Source of the DNA: Candidatus Melainabacteria bacterium
Lineage (GTDB): Bacteria > Cyanobacteriota > Vampirovibrionia > Obscuribacterales > Obscuribacteraceae
Direction of reading: 5' to 3'
DNA length: 64,000 bases
NCBI GenBank assembly: GCA_003153555.1
Contig: PLZS01000206.1
Location: forward strand, 48,029 to 112,028
A model generated the notes under the pieces. It worked only from the letters and a program-made list of their open reading frames with translations. It did not search any database and had not been told where the DNA came from. Positions within the stretch are counted from its first letter, which is position 1. The number at the start of each line of letters is the position of its first letter. The position numbers and the translations under genes were made by a program. Of the stretch, positions 35,779 through 44,642 are shown one piece after another.

Positions 35779-36993
35779 ATGTCTGATGAACCAGCCGACA
35801 TTGCGTTGAGGCTCGGTGAATTGCTAATCCGCAGCGGCGTCGTCACCGTTGAGGCGCTTGAGGACGCGGTAGTGCTAGCGATAAAAATGCCTATGCCGCT
35901 CGATCGCGTGCTCGGCATGAACGGTCATCTCAATGCAGCTGGAATGCAAGCGGCACTCCAATTGCAAGACATGATCGACAGCAAACAGATCAGCCTGGAC
36001 AGCGCCGTTAAGGTCTTAGAATTAGTTGCTCTTCAGTCGATGGATTTCAACACAGCGCTGCGCAAATTGGCGCCGGGCGTTGAAAAGGCGCAAGGCAAAC
36101 TGACCAACAAGCTCGGTGAAACCATGCGCAAGGCAGGGGTCGTCAATCCCAAGAATCTAGAACAAGGATTGATGCAGAGCCTGAATACCGGTTTGCCACT
36201 AGGGATGGTGCTGCTCGGTATGGGCGCAATTACCAATCAAAATTTGCATTCCACTCTTTTGGCTCAAAGATTAGTTCGCGATGGTGCACTGAGCCCCGAC
36301 GAGGGAATTCAGGCTTTGCGGTTCGCTCGTCTGCACACAATTAGCTTGCAACAATCACTAGAACAACAACACATGCGTGGAGCGGCAATTAAGTTACATT
36401 TCGGAGTTGGAGAACTCTTCGTCTTGTCCGGCTTTATGACGGAAGGTCAGCTTTTGTCGTCGCAAGAACTTGAGTTAGTCGAGGACAAAACGATCGAACA
36501 AGTGCTGCAAGAGTGCGGTTATGCTAATCCAATCACCCTTGAAGCATCGCTGCGTCTTCTAGACATGGTCAAAAAAGGCACGCTCTTCGAAGATCAAGCG
36601 GCGAGTATTCTTAAGCGTCTCAGAAATACGACAACTCACGCAGAGATGAATGAAATCCTTTCAAATTTAGGCGATACTGACGTCGAATCAAATAAAATTG
36701 ATGTGTCAGAACTGCTTACGATGACTGGTCTAGTCTCTGAAGAGGACATCGCCGCCGCCACACCTCTGTCACTATCCAACCGAGTCTCTCTGGTCCAAAC
36801 TCTGCAACAAGTTGGCGTCTTAGATGCACAAACAATCACCGCAGTGCAAGACTGCAAAGAAGCTCTCGATTCGGGCATTATCACCGCCGAACAAGCAGTG
36901 ATTGCAGTTGTCTACGCAGGCGAAAACAACAAGAGTCTCGAAGAAACTTTGAAGACGTTCGGCTGGGCACCAACTGTACTGATCGGCGAATAG
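35779..36993 (+). CDS. MshEN-like repeat protein
   Basis: This is a 404-residue soluble protein made of repeats of about 60-70 residues with the pattern LGELLIRSGVVTVEALEDAV ... PLDRVLGMNGHLNAAGMQAAL. Further copies begin near LGETMRKAGVVNPKNLEQGL, FGVGELFVLSGFMTEGQLLSSQ and VSELLTMTGLVSEEDIAAAT. The repeat resembles the N-terminal MshEN/GspE-N domain, which in type II and type IV pilus ATPases binds c-di-GMP. Here it lacks an ATPase. It lies two bases after the PATAN protein stop and five bases before the next gene, so the three are one operon, plausibly a signalling module. Confidence 0.75.
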   Translation: MSDEPADIALRLGELLIRSGVVTVEALEDAVVLAIKMPMPLDRVLGMNGHLNAAGMQAALQLQDMIDSKQISLDSAVKVLELVALQSMDFNTALRKLAPGVEKAQGKLTNKLGETMRKAGVVNPKNLEQGLMQSLNTGLPLGMVLLGMGAITNQNLHSTLLAQRLVRDGALSPDEGIQALRFARLHTISLQQSLEQQHMRGAAIKLHFGVGELFVLSGFMTEGQLLSSQELELVEDKTIEQVLQECGYANPITLEASLRLLDMVKKGTLFEDQAASILKRLRNTTTHAEMNEILSNLGDTDVESNKIDVSELLTMTGLVSEEDIAAATPLSLSNRVSLVQTLQQVGVLDAQTITAVQDCKEALDSGIITAEQAVIAVVYAGENNKSLEETLKTFGWAPTVLIGE

Positions 36994-36998
36994 CGCAC

Positions 36999-38471
36999 GT
37001 GAGTACAATGAAATCGCTCATTGCCACAATAATATTGTGCCTGACGCTCCTCACAGCATGCAAATCAGAAGACAGGGTGATTTGGTCGCCAGACGGAAAA
37101 CGAGCTGCAGTGCTAGCATCGGACGGTCTTAGAGTATCAGATGATACGGGCACCATATCCGCACCACTATTGGTGGATGTACAAATATGCCGTTGGTTGC
37201 CTGATTCCATTCATGCCCTTGTTGTTTCAAGCAAGACAACCACCAGTTGGGAAGAAACAAAAAACTTGTACTCTGCGGGTGAACGCCTAAAAATTCTACA
37301 CATCGCTAAGTCCATATGGAAAGCTGGTTCTGCTACCAAATTGACCTCGCTTGATCGAGCACTTGTGACGGATGCTTTGATCTATCTTAGATACAAGTAT
37401 GGTTTAAAGGCATTACAAACGAGACTCGCCGACAAGCGAACAAATGACTATTCAATCACTGTTGAGATTCTCAAAATTCTCGATCTTGCCAACAAAAGTC
37501 CTCAAAGTGGTGTTGTCTTATGGCGAACCACAAAAAACGTAGATGACGTGCGCGTATCACCCTCCGGTAATCTGGCTGCCGTATCCGTCAGAGATGGAAT
37601 GACAAACAAAATCATATTGACATCCAAAATCATAGTGATCCCGTTGAAGGTGGGTCAACCGAAAATAGCAGTGGAATCGTTAGCTGACTTCCCTGACTGG
37701 TCAGCTGATGGCAAGTCTCTCTTCTATATTTCTTATCCTAAAGTAGACGAGAAAGTTCCATTATCACAACTATATGAGAGTAAACACCCGTGGGTTGCCA
37801 CGCTTAACCGTCGAGAAATCGCTGATGCGAATGGAATGATTCTTCCAAAATTTGCTCCTACCAAAGAATTGGCAGAAGTCCTCGCCGCAGACTCTTCTCG
37901 TGTTCGTTGCTTGCCTGATGGAAGTGTTGTCTTTCATGCGAAACAGTGCTCGTTCCCTTCGCTCAAAAAAACTGATCCTCAGGTCAGCCTTTTTAAGTTA
38001 CTGCCAGACGGACAGTCTCTTGAACCGATCCTCGCATCGAAAGGATTGCCGAGCGATAAAATGGATGCCTTTGAGCCCAATCAAGACGGCACAAAGATCT
38101 CTGTGCCAGGAGAGCATGGCGAAATCACCGTACTGGACATGGCTTCCGGAACGGTGACCACATTGGAGAAAGGCGGTGACGGAGATTTAAAATTCATTCC
38201 GCAATGGCGAACGAATGAGGAACTTTGCTATCCGGCTCGAAATCGTGAGAATGTTGCGAATGGGCACCATGCAGATGTTGTTTTGCAGTCGTTGAGCGAA
38301 CCTAGCCGCCGCATCAATCTTAGTAAGAATTGGCCTTCAACGTCCATCGAATTTCTCAACGACGATGAGAAGCCGGCAGATACACTAAAGACTAAGGCCA
38401 CCTCAACGAAGTCGAAGAGGAAGATAATGAGCGGTGCGTATCATAGGATACAAACTCCGGCGGGGAAATGA
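36999..38471 (+). CDS. Lipoprotein with TolB/WD-like beta-propeller
   Basis: This is a 490-residue exported lipoprotein. The signal peptide ends in LLTAC, a good lipobox, at about residue 21 (from GTG 36999; ATG three codons later gives the same mature end). VIWSPDGKRAAVLASDG, DVRVSPSGNLAAVSVRDG and DFPDWSADGKSLFYISY are successive TolB/WD40-type blades. It is likely a surface or periplasmic propeller used for binding rather than catalysis. As the last gene of the PATAN operon it may be the extracytoplasmic partner of the two cytoplasmic proteins, which is inferred from position only. Confidence 0.78.
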   Translation: MSTMKSLIATIILCLTLLTACKSEDRVIWSPDGKRAAVLASDGLRVSDDTGTISAPLLVDVQICRWLPDSIHALVVSSKTTTSWEETKNLYSAGERLKILHIAKSIWKAGSATKLTSLDRALVTDALIYLRYKYGLKALQTRLADKRTNDYSITVEILKILDLANKSPQSGVVLWRTTKNVDDVRVSPSGNLAAVSVRDGMTNKIILTSKIIVIPLKVGQPKIAVESLADFPDWSADGKSLFYISYPKVDEKVPLSQLYESKHPWVATLNRREIADANGMILPKFAPTKELAEVLAADSSRVRCLPDGSVVFHAKQCSFPSLKKTDPQVSLFKLLPDGQSLEPILASKGLPSDKMDAFEPNQDGTKISVPGEHGEITVLDMASGTVTTLEKGGDGDLKFIPQWRTNEELCYPARNRENVANGHHADVVLQSLSEPSRRINLSKNWPSTSIEFLNDDEKPADTLKTKATSTKSKRKIMSGAYHRIQTPAGK

Positions 38472-38612
38472 ACTCCACATGATGGTGGCACGCAGTCTGG
38501 TCGTTTAATTACTGTGAAGCTCCCAGTCAGCCGAATCCACAAGATGGGTAAGCCGGACCTTGGCGCCAGTTCACGTTATGGTAAAGTGCAAATATCGGTT
38601 AGAGGTCTGCAC

Positions 38613-38867
38613 ATGAACCTAGATCCAAAAGTACAGAAGCTCATCGACGAGCGCGTTAAATCTGGTCAGTATGCTACTCCAGAGGACGTTATGGCAGCCG
38701 CTCTATTGACGCTGGATCAACAGGAATGCCTCGGCGACTTCGCACAAGGGGAACTTAACGAGTTGCTGAATGCAGGCGAGGTGAGCATCGCCCTGGACGG
38801 GCCATTAGATGGCGATGGCATGTTTAAACGCAGAAGATCACGACGAGCTGATAAGCATACTTCATGA
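38613..38867 (+). CDS. ParD-like antitoxin
   Basis: This is an 84-residue antitoxin of the ParD/CC2985 type. NLDPKVQKLIDERVKSGQYATPEDVMAAALLTL is the ribbon-helix-helix DNA-binding and dimer region that also autoregulates these operons. The acidic-to-basic tail binds the toxin. The ATG at 38613 aligns with ParD proteins; the frame is open 33 codons further upstream, but that part is basic and unlike the family. Its stop overlaps the toxin start (ATGA). Confidence 0.85.
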   Translation: MNLDPKVQKLIDERVKSGQYATPEDVMAAALLTLDQQECLGDFAQGELNELLNAGEVSIALDGPLDGDGMFKRRRSRRADKHTS

Positions 38868-40213
38868 GTTATCGGATTTCGCGTCGCGCAAACGCCGATA
38901 TTGAAGCGATTTGCAACCACATCGCCAAAGACAACGCGAACGCCGCTGACCGACTCGATCAGCTTCTCCATCGCACTTTTCAGATGCTTGCACAATTTCC
39001 AGGAATGGGTCGCACCAGACTCGATGTTTGGACCAGCAATTATTATTTTTGGAAAGTCGGCAACTGCATAGTAGCCTATAGGGCTAAAGACAAACAGCTA
39101 GTGGTGGTTAGAGTGCTACATACCGCTCGCGACTTTCGGAAATTGTTCAAAGTAAACCATGCGACACACAGAATGACAGCCGCAGGACAGATTGAACAAG
39201 TCGAGCTTCCACCGAATGGAACTTCGGACGATTTTCGATTCATTTTCGCGGGTGCAAAAATGACTCCGCTCGATGCGAAATTAAGAGAAAAAGCGATACA
39301 GTCCAATCCCGACGACTGGGAGTCAAGGCTCACGCTGCTTGGCTTTTACGGAAAACGTCCAACTAAACAAGAAAAATATTTTCAGCACATGTTATGGATG
39401 ATCGACACACGGTCAAGCGATTATGTAAGCAATTATATGGGCCATGAATATCATTCGCGTGCGCTTATTTGGAACAAGTCTAGAGAGCACGAAGCAAGCG
39501 CAAGATGGTCTCGTCAAGTCAGGAAGCACCCTGACGATTCTCGGGTTCTCTGCAATGCAGCGAGTTTCTTCGAGAAGTTCAATAGTACAACTAGCGAACG
39601 GCTCTACAAGCGCGCAAAAAAGGTAGATGTTACATTTGCAAAGCCGGCACGAATGCTCGCATACGAATATAGGTATCGGGCCTGGAGCGGACCCCAAAGG
39701 GACAGAGCAAGGTTAGTTCGCCTTGCATTGAAAGAAGCCGACGAAGCACTTCAACGTGGAGAGGGACTAGGTGAACGAGTCGGTTTGCTCACAGAATTCA
39801 CACCAACAGCGATCAAATTTGGATATTTAGAGCAAGCGAGAAAGTTCGCCAAACGACTCCAGTACTATGGAAAAGACTCCAGTTTATGGAATCAATACGC
39901 TTATCTTTTCTTGGCATGGCTTGATTTCAGGGAGAATAGGAATCGTGCGCTCAATTTCAAACTCAAGCGCCTACAGTCCCTGTTTGAAGAATACCCGACG
40001 CACGTAGCAAGTTGCCATGCAGCCCGGTCATTCGTCAATGACGTGCTAGATTCAGAGTTAAGAGGAACCGCACAAAACCTACTTAGAGTCCTCATATCAG
40101 GCACGGATGATCAGAAAGAGAAGAAGGAACTTGAAAAATGGTTGATCGCAATTACGGATCAAAGAAATGCAAAACTCAAACTCCTAAAAAAGAAGCTGTA
40201 TCGCCTCTTTTGA
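38864..40213 (+). CDS. ParE-type toxin fused to a TPR-like C-terminal region
   Basis: This is a 449-residue protein with two parts. Residues 1-96 are a full ParE/RelE-superfamily toxin: SRRANADIEAICNHIAKDN, FPGMGRTR and VVVRVLHTARDFRKLF are all present at ParE spacing. After a linker (97-130), residues about 131-449 form an all-helical region with degenerate tetratricopeptide-like repeats (for example FLAWLDFRENRNRALNFKLKRLQSLFEEYP) and a lysine-rich C-terminus. A normal ParE ends near residue 97. An in-frame ATG at codon 104 (39173) opens the second part, so a fusion of two ancestral genes is plausible. It is translationally coupled to the ParD-like antitoxin. The toxin half would act on gyrase or mRNA by family; the tail's role is unknown. 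Confidence 0.83.
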   Translation: MSYRISRRANADIEAICNHIAKDNANAADRLDQLLHRTFQMLAQFPGMGRTRLDVWTSNYYFWKVGNCIVAYRAKDKQLVVVRVLHTARDFRKLFKVNHATHRMTAAGQIEQVELPPNGTSDDFRFIFAGAKMTPLDAKLREKAIQSNPDDWESRLTLLGFYGKRPTKQEKYFQHMLWMIDTRSSDYVSNYMGHEYHSRALIWNKSREHEASARWSRQVRKHPDDSRVLCNAASFFEKFNSTTSERLYKRAKKVDVTFAKPARMLAYEYRYRAWSGPQRDRARLVRLALKEADEALQRGEGLGERVGLLTEFTPTAIKFGYLEQARKFAKRLQYYGKDSSLWNQYAYLFLAWLDFRENRNRALNFKLKRLQSLFEEYPTHVASCHAARSFVNDVLDSELRGTAQNLLRVLISGTDDQKEKKELEKWLIAITDQRNAKLKLLKKKLYRLF

Positions 40214-40308
40214 AATCGCCCCCCCGCAACCCATTCCTTAGTGCCAGACTTGAACTTAGCAACTAGTAAAAAGCGGCTCTTTCCAATTATAAGGTGCTAT
40301 CTTCAATG

Positions 40309-42528
40309 TCATGCCATGAGTGCTTGCCACAAATTGAATAATTCGCTTCTCTTTAAAAATGATAGGTGCATGTCGATGAGAATGCCGCTGTCATCTGATG
40401 AGAGTATTTGGAAATCGGCAATGGTGTCCGACAGTGCGCTATCAAGCTCGCCTGGAGACAGCCGGTACTCTTCCAGAAATAACGTGTGCATGAATTTTTG
40501 AAGCTGAGGCGTGTGTTCAGTTGTCGTCTCGCGCCCGAGCGGTAGCTCATCCCTTTTTAGTGTAGACAAGTTCGCCTCGATGATGGCACGCAGCTCTGGG
40601 CTGCTCTTTCCATAAGCCAATTGCTCTAAGAGTTGACGATAAAGTTTGGCGTTTTCGTATTCGCCTGCATACATGCGCTCCACAATTGGTATTACAGTCA
40701 ACCGCGTTCCGCTTTCAATAACGCAGCTGAAGAGCAGGCTCGACAACTCCTTAAACCTAGCATCAGCCAAAGCGTTCATCAGTGCCTCCGCATTTTTATG
40801 ATCTGGGAAATTTAGCAAGTTCTTCAATTCGAGCATGTGTTTTTGCTCAGATGGTGCTTCGAGGACTTCCATGGCAACTGTCTTGATGTTGCGACGAAAC
40901 ACTGATGAATAGCCTGCCATCTTAGTGAAAGCTTGATTGATATCGACAGCCATCTGGGCAAAGTGACGTACCTGCGGATTATCGTGAGCGATTGCCTGAG
41001 AGAGATTTTCTGAGAACCAAGGGAAGTCAGCCACATAGCAGATTCTCAAACCAGAGATGAGAACCTGCGGATCTGAGGACTCGAGTAATTGTCGATGTTG
41101 ATTAGTAGCCGACAGAAGCTCGGATGGATCGGATGAGAATGCGTAAGAATTCAATATTGGATGGGACTTCAGATCAGTGGCGGCGACATCGACAATAGAG
41201 CTATCAGGCTCCAGCGCCACCGTTGAGAGAGTATCCAATTGTGGCTCGTCCTGCCAGCTTCCAGACTTTCCTTCCTTAAAGAAGCTCCACATGTTGCGAA
41301 TGTAGTACGAGTCGAGACTTGTGATTACAAAGAAAATTGTTGAACCTAACAGAAGCAGAATCACAAGAAAGTCCTGTAAATGAAGAAAATTCTTCAATAC
41401 CGCCATGCCACCACTGGTGATTAATGCAGCAAGAGAAACCACAATCGAAATAAGTGACACGATGGTACCCCTTCTCTTGCGAGGGACCGGGATCATGCAC
41501 TGCCTGGACATCGGCAGCTGAATGCTTCGATGGATAATATTGTAAGTCACCATCAAAACCACCAAGGGCCAAAAGGGAGGCAAGATCAAGGCGAGACCTC
41601 CCAGCACGAGAACATTGATCGGTTGAACACTCAAGAGCGAACTCAGTTGCAACCGCCTATTCACAGTTCTGCTGATCAGATGGTGAACGGGCAGCGATAG
41701 CACGTAAATCGTCATTGTCATGGCACTGACAAATGCAGCAATCTGCCTAGCAGAAGCGAATTGCGTGTCAGCCACCTGGTAGAAAAGATTCTCAAGCACA
41801 AATTTTGTCACTGTTGCCCAGGCCATGGTGCTCATCGCTACTCGAACCAGCGGGTTTGCAAAGACAAAACGCACGGAATCAGATAGCGATTCGACTGCTG
41901 GGTGTTTGCTGTTATCGGTACGGCGCTTGAATTCTGATACGCTCATGCGCGCTACTGTTATACCGAAAAGAATGAAATGCGCTATGAGCATCGCCCAGGC
42001 AAAAGGATACAGATACACCAACAAATGCCCCTGACTCAAAATCCAAACAAGAGCTGCGGCTGTGATTCTTGCCAACAATTCATAGGAGATGATAGTTTTA
42101 AAAACCCGTCGAAAAATAGCCGGGTTTACTGAAGCCTGCAAAACCATCGGTCCCAGAGTCGTGCCAATCAGATCAACTGTCATCACTGAAACGACGAAAG
42201 CGTACAAAAGAGGCGCGTTCAGAGCCTTAAGGGCTGTGGAGTACGGCACCAGAAAACAGCCTACAGAGGCAAGCAGCGCCAATACAAGAACCGCTTTATA
42301 GGCGTTATAGGGTTCTTTGCCCGTATGACCACGTACGGCAAAGTAAGCGTAATAGATCAAAGAAGATAAGCTGGCGAAAAAGAAAAGCTGGGAATAACCT
42401 TTGCTGCCCACTTCTTTGATAAAAATACTGGTGGCGAAGATCCAGCAGGAGTTGGTATACAAACTTCGACACAGCGCGCTGAAAAAGTGCGTCTTATGAG
42501 TAATCGCTCTCGCATTCCACAGCTTCAT
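40309..42528 (-). CDS. MFS/NTT-like membrane protein with HEAT-like cytoplasmic tail
   Basis: This is a 739-residue protein. Residues about 1-430 contain 12 hydrophobic segments in an arrangement like MFS or ATP/ADP-translocase-type proteins, with a charged loop after helix 6 (FKRRTDNSKHP). The remaining 300 residues are soluble and helical, with paired helices such as LLESSDPQVLISGLRICYVAD and AIAHDNPQVRHFAQMAVDI that look like HEAT repeats. MFS-HEAT fusions occur in bacteria but their substrates are largely unknown. It converges with the ParE-fusion gene and stands alone. Confidence 0.75.
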   Translation of the reverse strand: MKLWNARAITHKTHFFSALCRSLYTNSCWIFATSIFIKEVGSKGYSQLFFFASLSSLIYYAYFAVRGHTGKEPYNAYKAVLVLALLASVGCFLVPYSTALKALNAPLLYAFVVSVMTVDLIGTTLGPMVLQASVNPAIFRRVFKTIISYELLARITAAALVWILSQGHLLVYLYPFAWAMLIAHFILFGITVARMSVSEFKRRTDNSKHPAVESLSDSVRFVFANPLVRVAMSTMAWATVTKFVLENLFYQVADTQFASARQIAAFVSAMTMTIYVLSLPVHHLISRTVNRRLQLSSLLSVQPINVLVLGGLALILPPFWPLVVLMVTYNIIHRSIQLPMSRQCMIPVPRKRRGTIVSLISIVVSLAALITSGGMAVLKNFLHLQDFLVILLLLGSTIFFVITSLDSYYIRNMWSFFKEGKSGSWQDEPQLDTLSTVALEPDSSIVDVAATDLKSHPILNSYAFSSDPSELLSATNQHRQLLESSDPQVLISGLRICYVADFPWFSENLSQAIAHDNPQVRHFAQMAVDINQAFTKMAGYSSVFRRNIKTVAMEVLEAPSEQKHMLELKNLLNFPDHKNAEALMNALADARFKELSSLLFSCVIESGTRLTVIPIVERMYAGEYENAKLYRQLLEQLAYGKSSPELRAIIEANLSTLKRDELPLGRETTTEHTPQLQKFMHTLFLEEYRLSPGELDSALSDTIADFQILSSDDSGILIDMHLSFLKRSELFNLWQALMA

Positions 42529-42586
42529 GCACTCTCACGCATATCAGCTTTTCGAGTCTTCCTGATTTTCATAGACGCTGTCGACA

Positions 42587-43816
42587 CTAGCTATTCTCAC
42601 CTTCGCGAATTTCATTCCCTTCTCGCGCCTTTGCTTTTTTCTCACCTATTTCTTTCTGAGCTGTAAGTTCCGCTTCATTGCTCCAAAGATTACCGAGATA
42701 CTCGCTCTTCTCTATTTTTTCTGCCAGAGTATTTATGCGTTCGGAAAGATATCCAATCTCGTCATTCCCTTTGTACTCTGTGCGAGCAGAGAAATTGCCA
42801 ATATTGATCTCATTGACTGTGTGAGCCATTTCTCTGAATGGTTTGGACAAGCGACCACCCACAAAAACAGAGGCAAACAGACTAAGAAGAAAACCGACAA
42901 CCAGCGCAAAGAACAGTCGGTTGGAAAGTTCGCGTGTCTTTTGATCGATGGGACGCATGTTGAATCCGAGCGTCACCACTAACTTCAGGTCAGTGATTGG
43001 CAGAGACATAACGATAAAAGATTTCTGCCCCAAAACCAATCCTTGTTTTACAAAAACCTGACGAGAACCGGCATCTGCCCCCTTGAAAAAATGCTGAGCG
43101 GCTTCATATGCCTGCTGCTTCATCGATCCGGTCGCATCTCTTTCGTCGATACCGTCGCTGGTGATGAAATTTCCTTGACTGTCAGTGAGGAGAATAAAAT
43201 TGTCTTGGCCAAGCTTTAGACCTCGCAAAAGATATTCAATCTTCTTCAGGCGTGGAAACACACCACCGCTAAGGATGCCAATCACATGCTGCTTTTCGCG
43301 ATCATCGAAGACTGGAGTGAGATACGTTTGATAAAGTTCGCCGGATCGGGAAAACAATGCGTCGCTACTCACTGATCTCCGTTCAGCAATTACTTTTTTC
43401 GCCAGCGCCACAAATTGCGCATCTTTTTGATAAAAGTTCGCTTTTGGTTTGTAGGTCGTGGGGTCGGGACTAAAGCGCTTCTCAGCAAAGACGAGGTCTC
43501 CGTTGACTTTGTAAAAGTAAACTGTGGTGAAAATATTTGGCAACTCGAGAAATTCTTTAACGACGCCTTGCGCGATCTTTTCATCGAAAGGCACAAACCC
43601 ATCAAGCGAGGCTATTTGATCGATGGCTATTAATTCTGATTTGTAATTGCCTTCAATGTTATTGACGATGAACGACAAGGATGTAGACGCATCTGAGATC
43701 GCGAATTGCTTGATTGCTTCAGACGTAAGCACGTAAGTGAAGCCGGCAACTACTGCAAAGAAAATGAGAATAATGGAAAACAGTCGAATGAATATTAGGT
43801 TTTGAATTGAACGCAC
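42587..43816 (-). CDS. Cache-HAMP membrane sensor lacking an output domain
   Basis: This is a 409-residue receptor. Transmembrane helix 1 is at about 10-31, followed by an extracytoplasmic double-Cache-like domain (32-300; TYLTPVFDDREKQHVIGILSGGV and NFILLTDSQGNFITS are typical). Helix 2 is at about 305-327, then comes a HAMP domain (GGRLSKPFREMAHTVNEINIGNFSARTEYKGNDEIGYLSERINTLAEKIEKS). The chain then ends in a lysine/glutamate-rich tail with no kinase, GGDEF or methyl-accepting region, so it must signal through a separate partner. The start is a GTG with aggga upstream. Confidence 0.85.
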   Translation of the reverse strand: MRSIQNLIFIRLFSIILIFFAVVAGFTYVLTSEAIKQFAISDASTSLSFIVNNIEGNYKSELIAIDQIASLDGFVPFDEKIAQGVVKEFLELPNIFTTVYFYKVNGDLVFAEKRFSPDPTTYKPKANFYQKDAQFVALAKKVIAERRSVSSDALFSRSGELYQTYLTPVFDDREKQHVIGILSGGVFPRLKKIEYLLRGLKLGQDNFILLTDSQGNFITSDGIDERDATGSMKQQAYEAAQHFFKGADAGSRQVFVKQGLVLGQKSFIVMSLPITDLKLVVTLGFNMRPIDQKTRELSNRLFFALVVGFLLSLFASVFVGGRLSKPFREMAHTVNEINIGNFSARTEYKGNDEIGYLSERINTLAEKIEKSEYLGNLWSNEAELTAQKEIGEKKAKAREGNEIREGENS

Positions 43817-43857
43817 TGCGCATTCCCTGTTTAGGAGAGATCAACCTGGATTCCAAA

Positions 43858-44154
43858 TCAATAAGCGATGTTTCCGCTTTTCAAAATCTTCCGTATGTTG
43901 CGTTTGCTGTGCAATACACGCGCGATTTCCACTGTTTGTTCTACAAGCCGATAAACGATCAGGTAATTACCTTCTGCAATGCAGCGAAGTCCAGGTGGGA
44001 GTTCATTGCGCTTCTTACCAATGCCTGGATGTTCTCGCAACATACCGAACCTATCATCAAACCGATCAAGCACATGGCTGGCAGCGTCGAGATTGTCGTT
44101 AGCGATGTAGTCGTGAATTTCTTGTAAGTACGGAGCGATAATAAGCCGCCTCAC
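43858..44154 (-). CDS. RelE/ParE-family toxin
   Basis: This is a 98-residue stand-alone toxin. LQEIHDYIANDNLDAASHVLDRFDDRFGMLREHPGIGKKR is the typical two-helix N-terminus. GNYLIVYRLVEQTVEIARVLHSKRNIRKIL is the beta-strand core with the usual VLHSKR ending. Compared with the fused toxin at 38864, this copy is of normal length. It follows its antitoxin by three bases. The target (gyrase or ribosome-bound mRNA) is not readable from the sequence. Confidence 0.87.
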   Translation of the reverse strand: MRRLIIAPYLQEIHDYIANDNLDAASHVLDRFDDRFGMLREHPGIGKKRNELPPGLRCIAEGNYLIVYRLVEQTVEIARVLHSKRNIRKILKSGNIAY

Positions 44155-44157
44155 TTC

Positions 44158-44391
44158 TCAGCTCTTGCCTGTCTTTCTGAACGCCTTGTTTCGCTCTCGG
44201 AGTTCAGCAAAGACCTGTTCGGCTGGGATCCCCTCGCCACGGTCTAGCTGATCGATTCCTTTTTGAATTTCGTGCCGCAGATCCGCCCAATCCTCTGGCG
44301 AACGCATTGCATCTACAGCGTCATGAACTTCCTCATCAGTCGCTGGTGGCTCTCCCTGAATGGCGCGCTGCTGGTCAAGGTGGTGCCGCAC
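44158..44391 (-). CDS. ParD-like antitoxin, C-terminal cistron
   Basis: This is a 77-residue protein beginning at GTG 44391. Its end (IQKGIDQLDRGEGIPAEQVFAELRERNKAF) is the toxin-binding tail of ParD/RelB-type antitoxins. It sits in the same frame as a 42-codon open stretch directly upstream, separated only by a TAG codon at 44398-44400. A gaggag motif lies just before that TAG, nine bases from the GTG, so translation could restart here. Either the antitoxin is now made as two pieces, or the TAG is a recent nonsense mutation that leaves this functional piece. Confidence 0.6.
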   Translation of the reverse strand: MRHHLDQQRAIQGEPPATDEEVHDAVDAMRSPEDWADLRHEIQKGIDQLDRGEGIPAEQVFAELRERNKAFRKTGKS

Positions 44392-44397
44392 TCGGTT

Positions 44398-44526
44398 CTA
44401 CTCCTCGTGACAGAATTGAAGCTGCAGGTGCCGATAAATGCGTCCACGTTCCTCGGGGCCAAGTGCATTGACTAGCCTCAGTATTTGGTCAAAGGAAACA
44501 TTTTCTTCTGGTTTTTGCCGAGCCAT
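44398..44526 (-). CDS. Antitoxin N-terminal fragment (42 codons, ends at TAG)
   Basis: This short frame starts at ATG 44526 with agaggtg about ten bases upstream. It encodes a helical segment with FDQILRLVNALGPEERGRIYRHLQL, the usual helix-turn pattern of the N-terminal half of RelB/ParD-like antitoxins. It stops at TAG (44398-44400) six bases before the start of the C-terminal cistron, in the same reading frame. Together the two would give a protein of about 120 residues of normal antitoxin type. It may be a broken gene or a deliberately split one. Confidence 0.6.
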   Translation of the reverse strand: MARQKPEENVSFDQILRLVNALGPEERGRIYRHLQLQFCHEE

Positions 44527-44642
44527 TGGCGTTTTGCACCTCTTTTAACAATTATACGCCGCCTTGCCTCAACCGCATCGACAGCACTCTCCCGTGGTTC
44601 ATATTGTCGTCACAGAGCCAAAAGTCCGGGTACAATTGCCGG

